Position numbers and translations under genes: made by a program. Source: Legionellales bacterium (lineage in GTDB: Bacteria; Pseudomonadota; Gammaproteobacteria; Comchoanobacterales; Comchoanobacteraceae). Taken from it: a stretch of 33,618 nucleotides of DNA. Shown one piece after another: positions 24,654 through 33,298 of this stretch. The DNA is taken from NCBI GenBank assembly GCA_002690495.1, contig NZEV01000021.1, positions 1 through 33,618 of the forward strand, given 5' to 3'. The notes under the pieces were generated by a model. That model did no database searches. It saw only the letters and a list, made by a program, of their open reading frames with translations, and had not been told where the DNA came from. How positions within the stretch are numbered: position 1 is the stretch's first letter; each line of letters opens with the position of its first letter.

Positions 24654-26768
24654 GTGTGGATGGAGAGGTTTTATTTCAAATTTGCTAGCGTTCTTGAAGC
24701 AAGAAGAATCATAAAGTTAGTGATTGGATTTTCATTATTATTCGCTTTTGTTAGTTTTGAGTCATCTGATATCATTCAATTAAACGGTGGTAGCTTACAA
24801 ACACCTGTTGCAAACTGGGAGGGCATTGTTGGTGCCAATATTGCTAACTGGATTTTCTTTCTGATCGGTATTACGGCTTTTATTATTCCAACACACTTAA
24901 TATTATCTTCTTTTATTGAGCTTTCATCGACCTCTTACATGATAAGATCAGCCTTACAAGTTTCTTTCATTATCTGTTTAAGTACTATTTTCTCCCTGAC
25001 TATACCATTAGAAAATTATCCGTGGGACTACAACCCCGGAGGCATAATTGGTTTATTTATTGCGTGGTATGGACTTCAGTTTTTTGGTATGCTTGGCTTT
25101 TCCTTAATCATTTTTTGTTGTTTATCTTGTACTACGATCTTATATTTTGATCGTTCTTTAATACAATTTATTGTCGGTTTTCAAAATTTAATCAAACTCA
25201 TTATTATTAACTTTCTGACTTCAAGCCAAAGACTATTTTCTCCAGTTAAATCGAGAATTAAACAAAAGAAAGTTGTCAAGCGTATTAAAGAAAATAAAGA
25301 GAGTGAGAAAAATAACAATAACGGTACTTATTCAGAAATAAAATTACTCAATAGTCAATCCTCAGATTCACACTCAGCACCATCAAACACTCAATTGAAG
25401 AGTAGAGCGAATGAAATTGAAGGGCATCTCATTGATTTTGGAATTAAAGTGACAGTAGTTGCTATACGTCCAGGTCCCATTGTGACTCGTTTTGAGTTAC
25501 AACCTGAAGCCGGGATGAAAGTATCCAGAATTACCTCTTTATCAAAAGATTTAGCACGCTCATTGTCGGTCACGAGTGTCAGAATTGTTGAGGTCATTCC
25601 TGGTAAATCTGTTGTTGGTTTAGAATTACCAAACGCTAAAAGAGAAGTTGTAAAATTAGGTGAGGTATTAAATTCAAGGAGTTATTTAAATAGTCATTCT
25701 ATATTATCTGTTGCACTTGGAAAAGATATTGCAGGTCATCCAGTTGTTGTAGATTTAACGAGGATGCCTCATCTTCTTGTAGCTGGAACGACAGGATCTG
25801 GTAAGTCTGTTGGTCTAAATACAATGATACTCAGTCTCATTTCAAAATCAGCTCCTGAACAACTGAGATTGATCATGATTGACCCTAAAATGTTAGAACT
25901 AGCAGTATATGATGGTATTCCTCATCTTCTAACTCCTGTTGTTACTGATATGAAAGATGCATCCAATGCCCTCAAATGGTGTGTCATGGAAATGGAGAGA
26001 AGATATCATTTAATGGCTAAAGCTGGTGTTAGAAATATCGCAAATTATAATGCTAAATTAGAATCACAAAAAAAACAAATGAACCTGCTAGATGATGTTG
26101 CACTGAAACCATTGCCGTATATCGTTGTTATTGCTGATGAGTATGCTGATTTAATGATGGTTGTTGGTAAGAAAGTAGAACAACTAATTGCTAGAATTGC
26201 TCAGAAAGCACGGGCTGCAGGCATTCACCTCGTTCTGGCAACACAAAGACCATCAGTTGATGTAGTCACTGGCTTAATCAAAGCAAATATCCCTACAAGA
26301 ATAGCATTCCAAGTCTCTTCTAGAATTGATTCTCGAACTGTTTTAGACCAAGGTGGGGCAGAACAACTACTTGGACACGGTGATATGCTTTATTTACCAC
26401 CAGGAACCTCTGTGCCGATTCGTGTTCACGGTGCCTTTGTCGAGGATGACGAAGTACATAAAGTTGTCAAACATTTAAAATCCAAACAAAAAGTAGAATA
26501 TATAGATGATGTTACTCAACACCACGAACTCACTCAAACCGGTCAACCAGGTGGACATGATGATGCTGAGAAGGATGCCTTATATGATCAAGCCGTTCAA
26601 ATTGTTATAGAATCTGGTAAAACATCCATTTCATATCTGCAAAGAAGATTACGAATAGGGTATAACCGTTCAGCAGTTTTAATTGAACAAATGGAAAAAT
26701 CTGGCATTCTGAGTGCACCAGAACAAAATGGCACACGAACTTTACTAGTCAAAAATTCTCAAGCATAG
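24654..26768 (+). CDS. ftsK: DNA translocase FtsK
   Basis: Septal DNA pump that resolves chromosome dimers at dif and helps division. It has 704 residues: about four or five membrane helices (1-180), a short basic linker (about 195-245 instead of the long E. coli linker), the RecA-like motor with Walker [11 protein letters not shown] (about 378-387) and DEYADL, and the gamma winged-helix domain at the C-terminus ([16 protein letters not shown]) that reads KOPS. Start is GTG 24654 or ATG 24660; neither has a strong ribosome binding site. lolA and serS follow, as in E. coli. Confidence 0.96.
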   Translation: MWMERFYFKFASVLEARRIIKLVIGFSLLFAFVSFESSDIIQLNGGSLQTPVANWEGIVGANIANWIFFLIGITAFIIPTHLILSSFIELSSTSYMIRSALQVSFIICLSTIFSLTIPLENYPWDYNPGGIIGLFIAWYGLQFFGMLGFSLIIFCCLSCTTILYFDRSLIQFIVGFQNLIKLIIINFLTSSQRLFSPVKSRIKQKKVVKRIKENKESEKNNNNGTYSEIKLLNSQSSDSHSAPSNTQLKSRANEIEGHLIDFGIKVTVVAIRPGPIVTRFELQPEAGMKVSRITSLSKDLARSLSVTSVRIVEVIPGKSVVGLELPNAKREVVKLGEVLNSRSYLNSHSILSVALGKDIAGHPVVVDLTRMPHLLVAGTTGSGKSVGLNTMILSLISKSAPEQLRLIMIDPKMLELAVYDGIPHLLTPVVTDMKDASNALKWCVMEMERRYHLMAKAGVRNIANYNAKLESQKKQMNLLDDVALKPLPYIVVIADEYADLMMVVGKKVEQLIARIAQKARAAGIHLVLATQRPSVDVVTGLIKANIPTRIAFQVSSRIDSRTVLDQGGAEQLLGHGDMLYLPPGTSVPIRVHGAFVEDDEVHKVVKHLKSKQKVEYIDDVTQHHELTQTGQPGGHDDAEKDALYDQAVQIVIESGKTSISYLQRRLRIGYNRSAVLIEQMEKSGILSAPEQNGTRTLLVKNSQA

Positions 26769-26810
26769 GAGAGGATTGCTGATATACAAAAAAAGGAGTA
26801 ATATACGAGG

Positions 26811-27410
26811 ATGATTATTAAGTTAATACACATTTTTACTTTTTTGTTAACTCTTCAATGTACTTATGCAGATTCAGCATGGGCTAAGCTTGATCATTTT
26901 AAAACTCAATCTAAGTTGATCGCTAGTTTTAAAATTGTTAACTACGATAGCGATCATCAGATTTATGATCAACAAACAGGCCGCTTTTTTTATCACCCAC
27001 AATATGGCAGTAAATGGGTTGCTGAAGATCCATACAAACAAACCACATGGATTAATAAAAAAAGTGTTACTATTTATGATGTTCCGCTGAATCAAGTCAC
27101 TATTAAACGATTTACTGCAGTCGATTATGATTTAATTGCCAGTCTTCTCTCGTCAGACATGAAAGAAATTAAAAAAAACTACACCACTGTTTCTAGCTCA
27201 GCTAAAGAAATTCATCTTAAACCAAAATCTACAACAAGCACGATGAATGAAATCATTATCAACTTTAATAACCAATCAATCCCTATTAAAGTTCAAGTCA
27301 TTGATAACATCGGATATAGTTTTAAAATGACTTTGAAGCCGACCGGTAAAGAACCAATACAATCTGATTTTGAAATCCGTTATCCTAAAAATGTTGAGAT
27401 CATTCAATGA
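26811..27410 (+). CDS. lolA: Outer-membrane lipoprotein carrier LolA
   Basis: Periplasmic chaperone carrying lipoproteins from LolCDE to LolB. It has 199 residues with a signal peptide (hydrophobic 4-17, probable cleavage after CTYA at about 20). The beta-rich body includes QTGRFFYHPQYGSKWVAEDPYKQTTW, a recognisable version of the LolA G.F...P..fRW...PY.q..v motif (the segment is residues 55-80). Sequence is divergent but position between ftsK and serS is the standard one. AAAGGAG lies about 14 bases before the ATG and GAGG directly before it. rarA, usually between lolA and serS, is missing. It overlaps serS by 4 bases. Confidence 0.88.
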   Translation: MIIKLIHIFTFLLTLQCTYADSAWAKLDHFKTQSKLIASFKIVNYDSDHQIYDQQTGRFFYHPQYGSKWVAEDPYKQTTWINKKSVTIYDVPLNQVTIKRFTAVDYDLIASLLSSDMKEIKKNYTTVSSSAKEIHLKPKSTTSTMNEIIINFNNQSIPIKVQVIDNIGYSFKMTLKPTGKEPIQSDFEIRYPKNVEIIQ

Positions 27411-28672
27411 TAGATATTCAGCTTATTAGACAACACTTAGAGACGACAAAGGACAACTTGTCTTTTCGTGGTGTGAAACTGGACTTTAATCATCTTCTTG
27501 AATTAGATGAGGAATGTAAAAAAAGTTTAATTGAAAAACAATCGCTTGAAATGGAACGTAATCAAATCTCCAAGCAGATTGGCGTTTTAAAAAAAGATCA
27601 ACAAAATGTTGATTCATTAATGTCTCAAGTAGATCAAATTAACCAGACATTAAAATCAACAATATCAAAATATAACGCATCGAAAAATGCCCTTGATCAG
27701 TTACTATCCTCTATTCCAAATCTTTCTCATCCCTCTGTTCCCAAAGGCTCGGATGAACAAGATAATGTGGTCATACAAACAGTTAGAGAAAATCAGTGTA
27801 AACAATCTAAAGTAGATCATATTCAAATTGGTCAAATATTCTCTGGAATGGATTTTGATTTAGCTTCAAAGTTATCTCAATCAAGGTTTGTATTATTAAG
27901 TGGTCAAATTGCCAGATTGCACAGAGCAATCATCCAAATGATGTTAGATGTGCATACCCGAAAAAATGATTATAAAGAATACTATACGCCTGTTTTAGTG
28001 AACCTAAATAGTATGTATCATACTGGACAATTACCAAAATTTTCTGACGACCAATTTATTTTAGAGGATGATCAATTAGCTTTGATTCCAACCGCAGAAG
28101 TCCCTCTCACTAATTTAGTCGCAAATACGATTATTGATCCCAAATCTCTGCCGTTAAAATATACAGCTCACACGCCTTGTTTTAGACGTGAGGCTGGTTC
28201 TTATGGAAAAGATACTCGCGGCATGATGAGACAACATCAATTTGACAAGGTAGAGTTAGTGTGGATTATTCACCCTAATGAAGCTGATGCTGCATTTGAT
28301 CAGTTGGTCAATGATGCTGTATCTATTCTAGATTTACTTGAATTACCCTATAGGAAAGTCATGTTGTGTACAGGTGATCTTGGATTTAGCGCATGTAGAA
28401 CGATTGATCTCGAGGTTTGGATTCCAAGCCAAAATACATTCCGAGAAATTTCATCATGTAGTCATTGCGGGGATTTCCAGGCTAGACGAATGAAGGCTAG
28501 ATTTAAGGAAGATGGTAAATCAAAACTGGTACATACTTTAAATGGATCAGGGTTAGCCATTGGTAGAACACTGATTGCGATTATGGAGAATTATTTTGAT
28601 GGTGAATGCATTCACATCCCTAAAAACCTCCAAACTTATCTGGATAATCTAGATGTTCTCAAACCAGAATAA
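27407..28672 (+). CDS. serS: Seryl-tRNA synthetase
   Basis: Charges tRNA-Ser and is also needed for selenocysteine if present. It has 421 residues: N-terminal antiparallel coiled coil (about 30-100) and class II core with motif 2 CFRREAGSYGKDTRG (about 259-273) and motif 3 NGSGLAIGRTLIAIMENY. TAEVPLTN is the serine/ATP-site signature. The ATG overlaps the lolA stop (ATGA) and the 3' end overlaps dapA by 20 bases. Confidence 0.97.
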   Translation: MIDIQLIRQHLETTKDNLSFRGVKLDFNHLLELDEECKKSLIEKQSLEMERNQISKQIGVLKKDQQNVDSLMSQVDQINQTLKSTISKYNASKNALDQLLSSIPNLSHPSVPKGSDEQDNVVIQTVRENQCKQSKVDHIQIGQIFSGMDFDLASKLSQSRFVLLSGQIARLHRAIIQMMLDVHTRKNDYKEYYTPVLVNLNSMYHTGQLPKFSDDQFILEDDQLALIPTAEVPLTNLVANTIIDPKSLPLKYTAHTPCFRREAGSYGKDTRGMMRQHQFDKVELVWIIHPNEADAAFDQLVNDAVSILDLLELPYRKVMLCTGDLGFSACRTIDLEVWIPSQNTFREISSCSHCGDFQARRMKARFKEDGKSKLVHTLNGSGLAIGRTLIAIMENYFDGECIHIPKNLQTYLDNLDVLKPE

Positions 28673-29498
28673 ATCAGTAATTACAGCGTTAGTCACACCA
28701 TTTAAACAAGACCATTCAATTGACTATCATTCTTTATTTTCTTTACTCGACCATCAATTAGCACATGATATTGATGGTTTAGTACTACTAGGCACAACAG
28801 GCGAATCCCCAACATTAACTCCTCATGAGAAGATCGATTTAATAAAAAAAACAGTACATCGCGTTAATCATCAATGTCCTATATTAATTGGTACTGGCTC
28901 TAATGCAACTGCATTTACAGTTGAGATGACTAAGATTGCTAAAGAAGAGGGGGCCTCTGGTGCACTCATCGTCACCCCTTATTATAATAATCCATGTCCT
29001 GAAGAAATCTTTGATCATTACGAATGTATCAATGATTCAACACAGTTTCCATTCATGCTTTATCATGTTCCCTCTAGAACCAATGCCAAACTCACTGATT
29101 CAGTTGTTCGACGTATACTTGACCTAAAATATTGTATTGGATTTAAAGATGCATCTGTCAATTTAAAATGGCTTGAAACAATACAAACAGCTAATGATTT
29201 ATTTTTATCTGGTGATGATTTATCTGCTTTTAATTATTGTCAAATAGGCGGGCAGGGGGTAATTTCTGTCATCTCAAACGCCTATCCAAAACTTACCAAG
29301 CAATACATTAATCATGGTGACTCTACACTGATTGATATTCTTCAAGCAATATCCTGTCATGTAAATCCAGTGCCAATCAAATATTTACTCAAACACATGA
29401 GGTTGATACAACATGACGCTGTTCGCGCGCCTTTAAAAACGTTAAACAGCAATCAAAACAAGCAAAATATTCAAGACTTAATAGGAGAAATAATATGA
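28653..29498 (+). CDS. dapA: 4-hydroxy-tetrahydrodipicolinate synthase
   Basis: First committed step to diaminopimelate and lysine, condensing pyruvate with aspartate semialdehyde. TIM barrel of 281 residues. The Schiff-base lysine is Lys165 (GFKDAS). The pyruvate site is GTTGE (Thr48, Thr49), and the proton relay includes Tyr111 (PYYNNP) and Tyr137 in LYHVPSRT (commonly LYNVPGRT), with Arg142 for the aspartate semialdehyde. It overlaps serS by 20 bases and the next lipoprotein gene by 4 bases. It supplies DAP for the cell wall built by MreBCD. Confidence 0.96.
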   Translation: MFSNQNKSVITALVTPFKQDHSIDYHSLFSLLDHQLAHDIDGLVLLGTTGESPTLTPHEKIDLIKKTVHRVNHQCPILIGTGSNATAFTVEMTKIAKEEGASGALIVTPYYNNPCPEEIFDHYECINDSTQFPFMLYHVPSRTNAKLTDSVVRRILDLKYCIGFKDASVNLKWLETIQTANDLFLSGDDLSAFNYCQIGGQGVISVISNAYPKLTKQYINHGDSTLIDILQAISCHVNPVPIKYLLKHMRLIQHDAVRAPLKTLNSNQNKQNIQDLIGEII

Positions 29499-29662
29499 AA
29501 ATATATATTTTAGCTTTATCTTCACTGCTAGTGGGATGTGTTACAACACACAGTGAATTAACACCGAGAATCGAAAAAGCGCTGCATAGTCAACAACTAC
29601 TTACTTTAAACCAAGATCAAAGTTATAGTATTGATGATCAATATGATGTGCCAACTGTGTAG
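29495..29662 (+). CDS. 55-residue lipoprotein in the bamC position (possible minimal BamC)
   Basis: Starts with ATG overlapping the dapA stop (ATGA) and AGGAG about 10 bases upstream. The signal is MKIYILALSSLLVGC with Cys15 as lipidation site. The mature tail is 41 residues. In E. coli and relatives dapA is followed by bamC, whose lipidated unstructured N-terminal segment binds BamD; the tail here (RIEKAL...LLTLNQ...YDVP) resembles that segment's Y.eA..l..L..p.g...P....Y.IP pattern. Both BamC helix-grip domains are absent. I infer a BamC reduced to its BamD-binding tail; chance similarity is possible. It overlaps the convergent cation efflux gene by 25 bases. Confidence 0.75.
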   Translation: MKIYILALSSLLVGCVTTHSELTPRIEKALHSQQLLTLNQDQSYSIDDQYDVPTV

Positions 29663-30738
29663 TAATATTTAAAGAGTACCTGCATGCCATCTAATGCAGC
29701 TATTTCCTCTCTTTGAGACATTTCATTTTTCATTAACACAATGACTTCAATAGTTGGTTTAAGATAAAAAATATGTATATGACCAATATCCTTGAAAAAT
29801 GTTTTTTCTTTTAGCCATTGTTCGATCTTATCTCGATCAGGTAATGCAATGAGGTGATGATCATCATATGCACAATACCCTAACTGTATTAAAACATCAT
29901 GAATTTTTGAGTTATGTTCCTTGAGTTTTGTCTCAATTTTTTTTGTAATCAAAGATGCTTCAGATGCTGATAAATGTGCATTCGTGCGTAAATGAGCATC
30001 AATAAATATTTTTCCTGCCATCAACCGAGTTCTTAACTGCACGATGTCTTGAACTTGCTTGAAATCAAGCATGACCATTTTAATCTCTTGCTTAGTCGCT
30101 TCGCTCACACCTGTATCTATCAGTTCATTTAAACCCTCAATAATTAAGTTTGCACCAAGATGAATGATCATCATACTGACAATCAATGCTGCAATAGAAT
30201 CAATCCAAGGGTAACCGTATATGGCACCAAATGAACCAACTAGCACAATACAACTTGATAGAGAATCACTCCGGTGATGATAAGCATTAGAGATCAATAA
30301 ATTTGAATGAATTTTTTTACCTGCCCTAATGGTATAAAAATAGATTAATTCATTAAATACAATTGAAATTAATGCCGTAATAATGACATATATACTTAAC
30401 TGTCCAGGATGATGATAAAAATTGATGATGGCTTCAAATGCAAATACAGCACCAACAATCACTAAAAAAAGTGATAGTAATATCATCACCAATGTTTCGA
30501 TTCTCTGATGACCATAAGGGTGGTTTTCATCTGGTGGCAAACTCCCTATTGATGCTCCCCAATATACAAAACCATCAGTCAATAAATCCCCAAATGAATG
30601 AATACCATCTACGATTAATGCTTTTGAATAACCTATATTACCAATAAATATTTTTATACATGATAAGAATAAATTGATGAGGGCACTGATCAAAGTGACT
30701 TGTTGGGCAATTTTTAATTTATTTTCTTTAGCATTCAT
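29638..30738 (-). CDS. Cation diffusion facilitator, zinc-type
   Basis: CDF-family proton-coupled metal exporter of 366 residues with six membrane helices (about 15-35, 38-58, 82-104, 114-136, 158-176, 180-202) and a cytoplasmic tail longer than usual (about 160 residues, two alpha/beta units). Metal site residues are His47-xxx-Asp51 (IHSFGD) in helix 2 and His154-xxx-Asp158 (YHHRSDS) in helix 5. The HD-HD pattern is that of zinc/cadmium carriers, unlike DD-HD of FieF. HPYGHQR (73-79) is conserved. It overlaps the permease upstream by 11 bases. Confidence 0.88.
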   Translation of the reverse strand: MNAKENKLKIAQQVTLISALINLFLSCIKIFIGNIGYSKALIVDGIHSFGDLLTDGFVYWGASIGSLPPDENHPYGHQRIETLVMILLSLFLVIVGAVFAFEAIINFYHHPGQLSIYVIITALISIVFNELIYFYTIRAGKKIHSNLLISNAYHHRSDSLSSCIVLVGSFGAIYGYPWIDSIAALIVSMMIIHLGANLIIEGLNELIDTGVSEATKQEIKMVMLDFKQVQDIVQLRTRLMAGKIFIDAHLRTNAHLSASEASLITKKIETKLKEHNSKIHDVLIQLGYCAYDDHHLIALPDRDKIEQWLKEKTFFKDIGHIHIFYLKPTIEVIVLMKNEMSQREEIAALDGMQVLFKYYYTVGTSY

Positions 30739-32080
30739 TTTTCTTATAAACCATCATTATAAAGGCCGGTGACATAAAAACTAATATAGCAAAAAACACA
30801 ACTAATGTATAATGAATTAAACTGATTTTTTGAAAAATCATAGACGGCGGTATGAACACACTCACAAGACCAAGGGTAGAACCAATAATACCAATCAAAG
30901 AGACCGTCAGCATAACTTTAGATTTCATGCTAAATGAGAAAAAGTTTGTTTTTAGTGAAAGGAATACATAACTGATGAACATTAATAAATACATGAACAG
31001 ATATAAAGCTGCAGGAATAATTGTGAGCAACCAATAACTTTGATTCACATCATCCAATAATATAAATGAACAACTTAATAATGTCACAATCACAGCTTGT
31101 AATATAAGCAGTTTAACCGGTTTATTGGGATTATCATCAACTAGTATGCTCGGAAGAAAACCATCGATAGCAGCTACCTCAAGTGATTTTATTGGAGCAA
31201 TCACCCAATTGATAATCGTTCCTAAGTTACTCGTAAGAAATAACGCAGCAACAAGAGGCATCATAAATGTCATATCGACCTTGTCTAATGCCACTGAAAA
31301 AACAGCAATGACAGATTCTATCAAATTAATCTTATCTACTGGGATCATCATTGCAAGTGCAATACTACCTAAAATTTGACTACCTAATATAAATACAGTG
31401 GCAATAATAATTGCAATTGGATATGTTTTTTTGGGGTTATCTACATTTGCGATATGTGCAGCCGTAATTTCAATTCCTGCAAGCGAGAGATAAATCACAC
31501 TCAAAGCACTCAGATTTAAATGTTTAAAATCCATTATGTGATCAAATCGAATTGGGTTAGCAATAGGTAGTCCAGAATAGATCCAGTAACAGGCTAACAT
31601 TAAAAGACCAATATAAGGGATAATCAGCCCAAAAAAAGTTGCAAAAATACTAAATTTTTCCGTAATTTGAATACCATGAATATTCACATAAGTACATCCC
31701 CAGAATATGACGGGTATCATGATTGCATAATAATAATTTGAGGTATGAAAATTAAAAATATAAGCAAATGTGGCTGCTATAAAAGCCACGATAGATGGAA
31801 ACCATACCACATTTTCAATCCATTGAAGCCAAATCGCTAAAAAGCCTATTTTTTTACCAAATGCTCTAGAGACCCAAGTGTACACACCGCCAGCAATTGG
31901 ATACATACTTGTAAATTCTGCAGCAATAAAAGCAGCAGGAACAAAAAAAAGAAGACCACCAATGAGATACAAGAGTATTATTTGCGAACCAAATAATGCA
32001 GTAGCAGGTAAATTTCGGATACTATCGATGGAAATAATCACCATAGAAATCAAACCAATGACTGAGATTTTATAATTCAT
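30728..32080 (-). CDS. APC-family amino-acid permease or antiporter
   Basis: Membrane protein of 450 residues with about 12 helices. The first helix carries the APC pattern (LISMVIISIDSIRNLPATALFG, residues 10-30), followed by FIAAEFTSMYPIAGGVYTWVSRAFG, a variant of EL...YP.aGG.Y.w....g. The YP.aGG.Y.W signature is like the glutamate/GABA antiporter group, but the substrate cannot be read. ATG 32080 is chosen over TTG 32083; AGGAT lies about 8 bases upstream. It follows mnmA by 24 bases and overlaps the CDF gene, so the three may form an operon. Could import or exchange amino acids from a host; inference. Confidence 0.86.
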   Translation of the reverse strand: MNYKISVIGLISMVIISIDSIRNLPATALFGSQIILLYLIGGLLFFVPAAFIAAEFTSMYPIAGGVYTWVSRAFGKKIGFLAIWLQWIENVVWFPSIVAFIAATFAYIFNFHTSNYYYAIMIPVIFWGCTYVNIHGIQITEKFSIFATFFGLIIPYIGLLMLACYWIYSGLPIANPIRFDHIMDFKHLNLSALSVIYLSLAGIEITAAHIANVDNPKKTYPIAIIIATVFILGSQILGSIALAMMIPVDKINLIESVIAVFSVALDKVDMTFMMPLVAALFLTSNLGTIINWVIAPIKSLEVAAIDGFLPSILVDDNPNKPVKLLILQAVIVTLLSCSFILLDDVNQSYWLLTIIPAALYLFMYLLMFISYVFLSLKTNFFSFSMKSKVMLTVSLIGIIGSTLGLVSVFIPPSMIFQKISLIHYTLVVFFAILVFMSPAFIMMVYKKNEC

Positions 32081-32104
32081 CAAATCATCCTATCAAAATG
32101 AAAC

Positions 32105-33171
32105 TTATGTTGCACTGGTTTCACAAATTTCACCCCCACCAAGGCATTCATCATGATCATACCATACACACCATTGTCCAATTGAAACCCCATAAATAGG
32201 TTCATTTAAAGTCACCCAAATTACCTCATTTTGTTGAGGCTCCAATGTAGCATCGTATGCCACACCATTGTGTCTTATAACACACTGTACTGTATGAGGT
32301 TGGGGAACATGTCTAATCCAATTGATTGAATGACATTTAATTCTCTTAACACGTAACAAAGGATGTTTTGAATTTTGACTAATCATCAAAATATTATTCT
32401 CTATCTGTTTTTGCACAATATACCACGGTTTATCTTCATAACCTTTGATGCCACCAACTGCAATGCCTTGTCTTTGTCCAAGAGTATAGAAAACAACACC
32501 ATCGTGCTGACCCACAACTTTACCATTTTCAAGCACAATATCTCCAGGTTTTGAAATAATATAACTTCTTAAAAATGCTTTAAATGATCTGGGTCCTACA
32601 AAACATACGCCTACACTATCTTTTTTCTTTGCCACCACTAATTGATTTTGCTCAGCGATGAAACGCACTTCTTTTTTGGTCAATTGGCCTAATGGGAACT
32701 TTAGATGTGATAAAGTATTTTGATCTATTGCACAAAGAAAATATGTTTGGTCTTTTTTTGCATCATTAGCTTTGATTAATCGTCCATTATCAATATTTGC
32801 GTAATGACCAGTTGCTAAATAATCAAAGCCTAAACGCCTCACTGTGTCAAAAAAAACCTTGAATTTGACATATTGATTACAAAAAATATCTGGATTTGGA
32901 ACATGACCATTTGAGAACCCATCGATCATTCTTGAAAAAACAGATGCCTTATACTCATTAGAAAAATCTAAAACCTCAAACGGTATCCCTATTTGATCAG
33001 CGATGGCCATTGCATCTTTATGATCACTATCATTACGACATAGATTAGCATCATCATGCCAATTAACCATATAAAAAGCATGAACTTCATACCCTTCATT
33101 CTTCAGTATCAAAGCTGTTACTGCAGAATCTACGCCTCCTGAAAGGCCTACTGCAATTTTATTTTACTCAT
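32105..33171 (-). CDS. mnmA: tRNA 2-thiouridylase MnmA, with a one-base frameshift near its start
   Basis: Thiolates U34 of Lys, Glu and Gln tRNAs. The body is intact: PP-loop LSGGVDSAVTA, catalytic Cys in NPDIFCNQ, second Cys in VGVCFVGP, ATGHYA, and YTLGQRQGIAVGG. The sole sensible ATG (33171-33169) gives MSKIKLQ then a stop, whereas the PP-loop frame begins after an in-frame TAA at 33166-33164 and has no ATG before the PP-loop. One extra A in the A-run at 33160-33157 would give MSKIKIAVGLSGGVDS, the expected N-terminus, and 355 residues. So this is an assembly error, a real mutation, slippage, or an ATT start at 33157-33155. A TTG start at 33112 would lose the PP-loop. Confidence 0.85.
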
Positions 33172-33227
33172 TAATCTATTATTACAATGATATCAACCAT
33201 TTTAAACCATTTACTTACCTTCAGCCA

Positions 33228-33256
33228 TTGATAACACAGCCATATTTCGTTAGAAT
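33228..33256 (+). promoter_or_regulatory. Promoter of icd
   Basis: TTGATA (33228-33233), 17-base spacer and TAGAAT (33251-33256): one mismatch to consensus in each box with ideal spacing, the best promoter in the window. It lies 42 bases before the icd ATG in the 127-base mnmA/icd divergent gap. I see no operator around it. Confidence 0.6.
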
Positions 33257-33298
33257 AATCAATTGAAAATTTGTCTAAATAAATGAGAGTAGCGAAAT

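Noticed and set aside
31125-31379. Plus-strand open frame of 84 codons
   Set aside because: Antisense to the APC permease; composition mirrors its membrane helices; no independent start signals.
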